Virus record (IMG/VR): IMGVR_UViG_3300042368_000805
Coordinates: 1-20,610 of that record
From: a virus
Reading direction: 5' to 3' (one strand)
DNA length: 20,610 nt
Shown: positions 1-5,391 of the stretch, piece by piece
Position numbering within the stretch: position 1 is the first letter of the stretch
How the letters are laid out: each line of letters starts with the position of its first letter
Translations under genes and position numbers: made by a program
The notes under the pieces: generated by a model
What the model saw: the letters and a program-made list of their open reading frames with translations, nothing else
What the model was told of the DNA's origin: nothing
Databases searched by the model: none

Positions 1-1
1 G

Positions 2-1552
2 GCTGTTTTTAAAAGAATCAATTGCATTATAGATTTGATCTTGCAAACCTTCTTTTGCATCGCCAACAAGATTGCGAAGTATTTTATCTTCAGCGGATTG
101 GTTAGATAATGCTAATGGGCTTTTGGTGTAATCCATAAAAGCAGACAGAGCATTGTTAATGTCCATCGCTTCTGATCCTGTAACAAAATATTCTTTTCCG
201 GCACGAAGACTTCTTCGTTCTATTTGATTGCCAGCCTCATTAAATATTGGGCCTCTATGAGCAGCAACGTTTTCTATTTGATTTCCAGCTTGGTCAAATA
301 TCTTTTGTTGTATTTGTTTTTGAGGAGTAAAATATTTTGCAAGAATTTTTTTGGCAGCTTCACCTTGTTGTTTAACAGCTGGTATCTCTGATTTTTTTGT
401 TCTTTCAATTAAAGCTTCTAAACCTTGTTTTAAATTTGTTATTTCAAATTGTTTTCCAGAAGAATTAAGCGCAGAACTATACGCATTGCTTAGTTGTTGT
501 TGAACATTTTCCACCGCAGAAAAAGCTGTATCTGCTGCTACGCCGCCAAAGCCAGCAAGTCCGCCTTGAGATTCTAGGGCTTGGGCTATTTCCATATTTG
601 TATATTTAGCGTTTGGATCTAAAGACAATCCGCTTTCTACAAGATCTCCAACAATTGTTTGGTCAACATCTTTAACTGCATTTTGTAAAGTTTTAGATGG
701 TGCTGCGCCAGAAAGAACGCTTAAAGCTTTTCCACCAACTCTTTGTGCAATACCTTTTTGTGCGTTTTCTAAATATTCTTGAACTATTTTTTGCTGTCCA
801 ACATCGGGAACTTGTCCTTTTGGCAAAAATCCAGCGCTTGTTCTTTGTAGAATTTTAGCAGCAGTTGCTGGTTTTGCCGCCTCTTTGGCAATCTGTTTTG
901 CAGTAGAACCACCACCAAAAAGACCGCCAGTTAATGCTGAAAGACCTCCAACAAGAGCAATGTCTCCAACGTTTGTTTCTCCTGCAGTTCCTAATTGTTG
1001 CCCTATTTTTTGACGTAAATATTCTGTCCCAGCACCAAGTATTCCAGATGTTGCTGCTGCTGTTGGAACAGCCCCGAATCCACCTGTAGCAACAGCCGCT
1101 GGTAAAGCTGTGGCAGCCGTTCCTGCTGCTGTAATGGCTCCAGAAGCTATATCTGTACCAACATCAAGAAGGTCTTTAAATGCTTCGCGTGGGTCTAAAT
1201 TTGCCCAACCACTAGGATCAAGTTTTTTCCAGTCTTTTTCTCCACGCTTTTTTGCAACAATTTCATCATTTATTTGGCTTACTTCTAAATCAGGGTTTTT
1301 TTGTTGAAGGTAATTTATTTGATCTTGAGTAGATCCGCCAAAGTTTTTAACTGCGGTGCGCTGTTGCAAAGGAATATCAGCGGCTTCGTTTAATATTTTT
1401 GCGCTTTGTGTGAATTTTTTGTTGGTTGTTTGATCTCCAGATAAAAACGCATCTAATTCAGCGTCGGTCATATCTTCTGGTCTTTTAGTGGAAGATCCAC
1501 CAGACAAATATGCATCCAATTCTGCGTCTGTCATTTCTTCTGGACGTTTCAT
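2..1552 (-). CDS. Large internal virion / DNA-ejection-type protein, N-terminal part (runs off the left edge)
   Basis: The frame is open from the ATG at 1552 to the window edge, giving 517 residues and no stop, so the C-terminus is missing. The start overlaps the previous stop by one base (TAATG), with GGAAGG upstream. Residues 3-19 and 24-40 are an imperfect repeat (RPEEMTDAELDAYLSG and RPEDMTDAELDAFLSG). Residues about 127-215 are Ala/Gly-rich and hydrophobic, with possible membrane-active helices. Residues 418-428 and 436-446 repeat an IFxxAGNQIE unit. The middle is helical and Gln/Lys-rich. Its place as the last and largest of a run of Ala/Gln-rich proteins after the adaptor resembles T7 gp15/gp16 and P22 gp16/gp20. 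The ejection role is inferred from context and composition. No lytic transglycosylase motif is visible in this part, but it could lie in the missing C-terminus. Confidence 0.75.
   Translation of the reverse strand, partial: MKRPEEMTDAELDAYLSGGSSTKRPEDMTDAELDAFLSGDQTTNKKFTQSAKILNEAADIPLQQRTAVKNFGGSTQDQINYLQQKNPDLEVSQINDEIVAKKRGEKDWKKLDPSGWANLDPREAFKDLLDVGTDIASGAITAAGTAATALPAAVATGGFGAVPTAAATSGILGAGTEYLRQKIGQQLGTAGETNVGDIALVGGLSALTGGLFGGGSTAKQIAKEAAKPATAAKILQRTSAGFLPKGQVPDVGQQKIVQEYLENAQKGIAQRVGGKALSVLSGAAPSKTLQNAVKDVDQTIVGDLVESGLSLDPNAKYTNMEIAQALESQGGLAGFGGVAADTAFSAVENVQQQLSNAYSSALNSSGKQFEITNLKQGLEALIERTKKSEIPAVKQQGEAAKKILAKYFTPQKQIQQKIFDQAGNQIENVAAHRGPIFNEAGNQIERRSLRAGKEYFVTGSEAMDINNALSAFMDYTKSPLALSNQSAEDKILRNLVGDAKEGLQDQIYNAIDSFKNS
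215..301 (-). repeat. Two-copy IFxxAGNQIE peptide repeat
   Basis: Residues 418-428 (IFDQAGNQIEN) and 436-446 (IFNEAGNQIER) of the left-edge protein repeat with an 18-residue period. Eight of eleven residues are identical. It may be a pair of beta hairpins. Function is unknown. Confidence 0.7.
1433..1546 (-). repeat. Two-copy 21-residue repeat at the N-terminus of the ejection-type protein
   Basis: Codons 3-18 and 24-39 encode the same 16-residue unit with 14 identities and two conservative changes (E/D and Y/F). The period is 63 bases. I counted 10 base differences over 48 aligned positions, 8 of them synonymous, so the copies have drifted at DNA level while the peptide stayed almost fixed. 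Confidence 0.85.
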
Positions 1553-2700
1553 TACTTACCTTCCATTTTAATTCTAGCTGCCTCTATTTTTTGTTCTCTA
1601 GTCATAGAGCTTAAATTTGTTGGCTCTTGGCCTCCGCGTTCTTGAGAGTAAATAGCTTTTTGAGCGGCAAAAAGTGGATCTGCTATTCCTTTAAATCTTA
1701 TTTTTACAAGCTGCTCATGCTCTTTCATTTTCTTATCACCGGCAGCAATTAAATCATCAAGAACACCTCTTTGTCCTCTGTTTAATCCAACTGCATTTTT
1801 AAGATATGCTTCAAGCAAGCTTGGATCGTTAGAAGCCGCAGCCTCAAGAAGCTTTTTATCGGCTCCAGCCAATGCACCAAGTTTAGCAACATCCCTGTTA
1901 TATCCGGTGATAATTCTTGATACGGCTCTTTTGTATTGGTCAAACTTTGCGATATCTGTTGGAATATTTCCACCAGCTTCTTCAATAAGATTTTTGGCGT
2001 CTTTTGCAGCAGATATAACTTCCGTAAGACCTGAAATTCCTTCTCCAAATTGATCGTAGTATTGTTTGTTTTGTTCAAGCTCAAGCCTTAATTTTCTATC
2101 TTCTGCACGATCTTCTTTTGCTTGCCTAAGTTCTCCTTTTCTTAAAGAAATCTCTTCAAGCCTCTGCTCTCTTGCAGCCTTTTGTTCTTCTAGTTGAGCA
2201 ACATCTTTAGCTCTCATGCGAGCAACTTCAGCGGCTCCGCCACGTGCTTTAAGCACTGCTTCTTGCAATGCTTGTACAGTTTTTGCCTGATCTGTTGGTC
2301 GTTGATAAGCTTGAAGCAAGTTGCTAGGTCTTTGCGACCAGCTTTCAGCTAAAGAAATTAATGGACTAAGATCCATTTGTTGGGGGCGAGATCTAGCTGC
2401 TGCTAATTGCTCCTCTGCGTTCTTAATTGCTTCTGCTTGAAGCCTTTGCTGTTGGTCATATGCGCTAAGAAGGCTTAAGCTTTCTTCGTCCATACCCTGC
2501 TTTGGCGCACTCATTGCCTGCTCATTTAAATTTGCTTGAGTTGGCTGATTTGCCTGCTGTGGCGCTGCTTGAGACTGAGCCATCAATGGTGCCTGCTGTG
2601 GTGCTGCCTGCATTCCAGCAATTGCATTCATATCTAGTGGCATCATTTCATCAAAGCCAGCTGGTTTTCTACCCATTAATAGATATGGATTTTGAAGCAT
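1552..2700 (-). CDS. Internal virion protein candidate, coiled-coil, 382 aa
   Basis: Residues about 25-75 are Gln/Ala/Met/Pro-rich and probably disordered. Residues about 75-210 are highly charged and helical, with long Glu/Lys/Arg/Gln stretches typical of a coiled coil. Residues about 220-350 look like a compact helical domain containing the segments DIAKFDQYKRAV and ITGYNRDVAKLGALAGADKK. No signal peptide is seen. The start has AGAGG about 7 bases upstream and sits 15 bases after the previous stop; the stop overlaps the next start (TAATG). By position and composition it belongs with the ejection proteins. I recognise no specific family, so the role is inferred. Confidence 0.75.
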   Translation of the reverse strand: MLQNPYLLMGRKPAGFDEMMPLDMNAIAGMQAAPQQAPLMAQSQAAPQQANQPTQANLNEQAMSAPKQGMDEESLSLLSAYDQQQRLQAEAIKNAEEQLAAARSRPQQMDLSPLISLAESWSQRPSNLLQAYQRPTDQAKTVQALQEAVLKARGGAAEVARMRAKDVAQLEEQKAAREQRLEEISLRKGELRQAKEDRAEDRKLRLELEQNKQYYDQFGEGISGLTEVISAAKDAKNLIEEAGGNIPTDIAKFDQYKRAVSRIITGYNRDVAKLGALAGADKKLLEAAASNDPSLLEAYLKNAVGLNRGQRGVLDDLIAAGDKKMKEHEQLVKIRFKGIADPLFAAQKAIYSQERGGQEPTNLSSMTREQKIEAARIKMEGK

Positions 2701-2715
2701 TTTAAACCTCTTAAA

Positions 2716-3111
2716 TTACATCGCTGTAAATGGATATCTCGAAGCATAACTTTTTTGAGCAGGATACATCATCGATTGGTTTTGCATTTCTTGTTGAGCT
2801 AAAAACTGCTGTGGATTCATTTGTGCGGTTTGACCAGCGCCACCAGCTAAGCTTACTTCAGAAGCATCTTTAGCTTTTGCTGCGTCAATTTTTTGTTGGC
2901 TTTGAGAAAGCATGGCCCCAGTTAATCCGCCTTGAATAGCAGAGCCAAATGGATCGGCCTCTTGAATTTGATTTGGCGCCATTCCTGTCCATGGCGACCA
3001 CCTAGCAGTTACGGCTGCTTGTTGTCTTTGTCTTTCTTCTCGCGGCCTATCTACAAGCTCACTTTTAAGAAGACCAGCTCCAGCTAAAAGGCCAATAGTC
3101 ATCGGGTCCAT
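2716..3111 (-). CDS. Small phage structural protein, 131 aa, probably internal core
   Basis: The ATG at 3111 is chosen over an upstream ATG at 3210 because AAGGAG lies 6 bases before it and the upstream stretch codes for another small gene in a different frame. The protein opens with MDPMTIGLLAGAGLLKSE, a short hydrophobic helix, followed by a charged Arg/Gln helix. The middle holds ARWSPWTGM and ADPFGSAIQGGLTGAML, a pattern I associate with small proteins next to internal virion genes in podovirus-like phages. The tail is Gln/Met-rich. It lies between the 50-residue gene and the coiled-coil protein. The exact role is unknown; gp14-like membrane or core function is possible from position. Confidence 0.75.
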   Translation of the reverse strand: MDPMTIGLLAGAGLLKSELVDRPREERQRQQAAVTARWSPWTGMAPNQIQEADPFGSAIQGGLTGAMLSQSQQKIDAAKAKDASEVSLAGGAGQTAQMNPQQFLAQQEMQNQSMMYPAQKSYASRYPFTAM

Positions 3112-3112
3112 T

Positions 3113-3265
3113 TTATTCTCCTTCTTTCTTTCCCATGTCCATCCATGGGCTTTTCTTCTTTTCTGGAAGATCTTTTTCGTTCTTTGTTTCTTTTTCCCAA
3201 CGAGCAGCAATCTTTGGATGCTGAGAATACATAAACTTCATTTGTGCTTTAGATTGAAATGGCAT
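3113..3265 (-). CDS. 50-aa phage protein with SKAQMKFM motif
   Basis: A short frame fills the space between the GNAT gene and the 131-aa gene exactly. Its ATG overlaps the GNAT stop (TAATG), GGGGAG lies 7 bases upstream, and its TAA is one base before the next ATG. It begins MPFQSKAQMKFMYSQHPKIA and continues ARWEKET, then a Lys/Glu-rich tail with PWMDM. The pattern (F-x-SKAQ-x-x-F-M, then HP-x-IA-x-x-W-x-x-ET) matches my memory of a very common tiny protein in tailed-phage structural regions, of unknown function. Fit, motif and ribosome binding site together make it a real gene. Confidence 0.85.
   Translation of the reverse strand: MPFQSKAQMKFMYSQHPKIAARWEKETKNEKDLPEKKKSPWMDMGKKEGE
3118..3123 (-). 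promoter_or_regulatory. Ribosome binding site fixing the start of the 131-aa gene
   Basis: AAGGAG sits 6 bases upstream of the ATG at 3111 and lies inside the last codons of the preceding 50-residue gene, whose TAA ends one base before that ATG. This argues against the longer in-frame start at 3210. Confidence 0.75.
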
Positions 3266-3678
3266 TATTGTTCTCCCCAAAACATTTCTAAAAATATTTC
3301 ATTTCCAAACACTCTGATGCCAATTGCCCTAAAACCAAACTTCATAAGCATGTGCAAATAATTTACATTATCGTTCTTAACTAATGTAGATATTCTTTTG
3401 TATTTTTGCTTGGAATCATTGAAAACTGCTTCAAAGGCTCTAACTGCTGGTATTCCTTTATTACCATCAAAGCATCCACCATATTGCCAATACAAACTTT
3501 CACGGTCGATTTCACGGCATGTAGTAAAACCAATAGGTCGATCATTGTTATGCACAAGCATTGCATAACTGATTCTATCAAGCTGTGGATCTCTAGTTTC
3601 ACCAAATACCGCCCTGTGTGCATATTTGCTATAATTTGCCCATTTTTCTGGAGTGCATTTTATAACCTCAAAATTCAT
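3265..3678 (-). CDS. GNAT-fold protein, T7 gp13-like by size and position, 137 aa
   Basis: The C-terminal half fits a GNAT acyltransferase: a beta strand at about 95-100 (RISTLV), then KNDNVNYLHMLMKFGF at 101-116, the typical N-x-x-x-x-x-L-x-x-x-GF segment, then terminal strands. The acetyl-CoA pyrophosphate loop is poor: the expected R-x-x-G-x-G/A is replaced by GNKGIPAVRAF at 72-82, so catalysis is doubtful. T7 gp13 (138 aa, needed for virion morphogenesis) has a comparable end and also sits just before the internal core genes. The start overlaps the previous stop (TAATG) and lacks a clear Shine-Dalgarno, so translation probably depends on coupling. An active protein or polysaccharide acetyltransferase is the alternative. 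Confidence 0.8.
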   Translation of the reverse strand: MNFEVIKCTPEKWANYSKYAHRAVFGETRDPQLDRISYAMLVHNNDRPIGFTTCREIDRESLYWQYGGCFDGNKGIPAVRAFEAVFNDSKQKYKRISTLVKNDNVNYLHMLMKFGFRAIGIRVFGNEIFLEMFWGEQ

Positions 3679-4373
3679 TATTTCTTACCGCCGCTTCCGA
3701 TTCCTTCAGATGTTCTTTCTGCAGCATAACCCTTCATTTTTTCTCCATATTGTTGGAGCTTCCTGTTTTCTTGGGCAGCGAGATCAGCGATTCTTGCTTG
3801 AAGGTTTAGTTTATCTACATCAGAAGCTTGACCAAGGTTAAACTGAGCAAGTCTTGAAGAAAGATCTGCTCCTTGCATGCCAAGCTGACCGCGCTCTACA
3901 GCACCAGTCTGACGCTGCTGTTGCATCATGTTAGCAACATTTTCAGCTCCACCCATAGCAAGTCTTTCAGCAGCTCCACCGCGAAGACCTCCACGCATAG
4001 CAAGCTGCGATCTAGCGCCAGCCAATGCTCCGGCCTGCTGACGAGAAGCTTGATCCATAAGTCGAGCTTGTTCTGCGCCTTGTTTTTCCAAGGCCATGCG
4101 ATACCATGGAGATTGCTCCATTTGCTTTTGAATGTCTTCGCCTGAAATTGACCTAGCGGTAAGTTGACCTTTATCAGCCAAAGTCTCGATACCACGATAA
4201 GCCTCAAGCTGTGGAGTTGCGGCCTCTTCAGCAAGACGTTTTGTTTCTGCGTTATATAAAGCCTCTTGACGAAGCTGCTCAGGACTTTTTTGTTGAGCAT
4301 CAAGTTTTTGCATTCTTGCTTGGTAAGTCGGGTAATCTTCTCCAGGCCTTCTAGTTCTTTCATTGGTTGCCAT
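3678..4373 (-). CDS. Internal virion protein candidate, Ala/Gln/Arg-rich, 231 aa
   Basis: The protein is almost wholly helical by composition and contains no cysteine. Residues about 10-60 are charged (PGEDYPTYQARMQKLDAQQ), 90-110 carry SPWYRMALEKQ, and 110-150 are rich in Ala, Arg and Gly (ARSQLAMRGGLRGGAAERLA). The rest alternates Gln and Leu like a coiled coil, and the end is Gly/Lys-rich. This composition is typical of phage ejection or core proteins. GGAGG lies 9 bases before the ATG, which overlaps the adaptor stop by one base. It directly follows the adaptor, where T7 and P22 relatives place such proteins. The role is inferred. Confidence 0.75.
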   Translation of the reverse strand: MATNERTRRPGEDYPTYQARMQKLDAQQKSPEQLRQEALYNAETKRLAEEAATPQLEAYRGIETLADKGQLTARSISGEDIQKQMEQSPWYRMALEKQGAEQARLMDQASRQQAGALAGARSQLAMRGGLRGGAAERLAMGGAENVANMMQQQRQTGAVERGQLGMQGADLSSRLAQFNLGQASDVDKLNLQARIADLAAQENRKLQQYGEKMKGYAAERTSEGIGSGGKK

Positions 4374-5074
4374 TAGATATTACCTCCGGTCATTTCAGAA
4401 TATAGCCTATAATCAGGCTCAATAGTGTTTTCATTATCTGGATACATTTCAGCCAATGCCTTTAAAGTATCTGCTTTTTGCTGCTCAAGATCTTGAATAG
4501 CTTTAGGAAGATTTGGATGAAGTTCTTTTTCAAGACATTTCATCTTAATGTAGCTCATAACGTAGTTAACCGCCTCTGGTATGTCACAGATTGACGCATC
4601 ATCTACGAGCTCGTTTGCATTGCGAATGTACCAGATCTGAAGAAATGATCCGGCCTCTGTCGGTGTTGGTGTAATTAATACTTTTGGCTCACCAGGAACA
4701 GAGTTTAAAATAAAGTATCCATATTGCTGAGTGCCGCTAGGAGAGGCCTTGTCTGTTTCATAAATGCCAAACTTATTCCAATTACGAAGACGACTAAGCT
4801 TCCATACTTGCGTTCCTGATCTGTAGATGATCTGGCGGATCTTTAAGCCGTAGATGTCTGCAGGGATGTCATATTCCTCTTCGCCAGGAACAAGAGTTAA
4901 GACACTTCTTGTTACAAAGTAGTCCTCACATAGAGTAAGGATTTGACGCTCCACTTCATCGATAGCTTCATTGGCATAACCGAGAAGCTCTGTCTCTGTG
5001 ATGAATGTCTCGCCTTCTAGGTCGAGATCACGAAGCACCTTTGACTTAATTTCGTTCCACGTCCAAAATTTCAT
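4373..5074 (-). CDS. Head-tail adaptor (gp11/gp4/gp6-like connector), 233 aa
   Basis: The start MKFWTWNEIKSKVLRDLDLE followed by FITETELLGYANEAIDEVE and LTLVPGEEEYDIPADIYGLK is the familiar pattern of podovirus adaptor proteins that sit under the portal: a helical N-terminal part, then a beta section beginning at the G-x-x-x-Y-x-x-P segment, then a helical C-terminus (PKAIQDLEQQKADTLKAL). I place the start at 5074 because GGGAG is 9 bases upstream, whereas an earlier ATG at 5083 would abut that same GGGAG. The start overlaps the previous stop as TGATG. It lies after the hub gene here, the reverse of the T7 order (gp11 before gp12). Confidence 0.82.
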   Translation of the reverse strand: MKFWTWNEIKSKVLRDLDLEGETFITETELLGYANEAIDEVERQILTLCEDYFVTRSVLTLVPGEEEYDIPADIYGLKIRQIIYRSGTQVWKLSRLRNWNKFGIYETDKASPSGTQQYGYFILNSVPGEPKVLITPTPTEAGSFLQIWYIRNANELVDDASICDIPEAVNYVMSYIKMKCLEKELHPNLPKAIQDLEQQKADTLKALAEMYPDNENTIEPDYRLYSEMTGGNI

Positions 5075-5391
5075 CAGGTACATCTCCCAACAAGACAGCG
5101 AATAGTGGTTGCTCCAGCGGCTGTTATATCAAGCTCATTAGAATCAAACTTAGAATAATTAAGCGTAACTGCTACATTATTATAGTTGTGCATAATTATA
5201 ACATCTAACGGCACAAATCCTAAGCCATGTCTGTATCTAAAATTGCTTACTGCGCTAGGTATTTCAATAGAAAAAAACTTAAAATTACCCCTGTCCAATG
5301 GATTGGCATTGCCATAGTCCATAAGCCTTTTAAAGTTCTCTTGGACATACGGATCTTCAATCTCTTTTCTAAGAAGAACGGGGAACGTCAT
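5074..5391 (-). CDS. Small phage virion-associated protein of unknown function, 105 aa
   Basis: The short protein begins with a helical segment (EIEDPYVQENFKRLMDYGNA) and continues as a beta-rich domain with FFSIEIPSAVSNFRYRHGLG and LDVIIMHNYNNVAVTLNYSK. I recall similar small proteins beside phage hub or adaptor genes but know no assigned function. It overlaps the hub stop (ATGA) and the adaptor start (TGATG), so it is tightly coupled to both. This suggests a part or assembly factor of the portal-vertex complex (inference). No signal peptide, membrane segment or catalytic motif is visible. Confidence 0.75.
   Translation of the reverse strand: MTFPVLLRKEIEDPYVQENFKRLMDYGNANPLDRGNFKFFSIEIPSAVSNFRYRHGLGFVPLDVIIMHNYNNVAVTLNYSKFDSNELDITAAGATTIRCLVGRCT
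5084..5088 (-). promoter_or_regulatory. Ribosome binding site deciding the adaptor start
   Basis: GGGAG lies immediately before the in-frame ATG at 5083 (zero spacing) and 9 bases before the ATG at 5074. Only the latter has workable spacing, and it also gives a TGATG overlap with the preceding gene. Confidence 0.6.

Noticed and set aside
1782-2084. Alternative minus-strand frame of 100 codons
   Set aside because: It is out of frame inside the 382-residue gene, whose composition and boundary signals are much better.
3112-3210. N-terminal extension of the 131-aa gene starting at 3210 (Lys/Arg-rich)
   Set aside because: The same bases encode the 50-residue gene in another frame, and a strong ribosome binding site precedes the shorter start at 3111.
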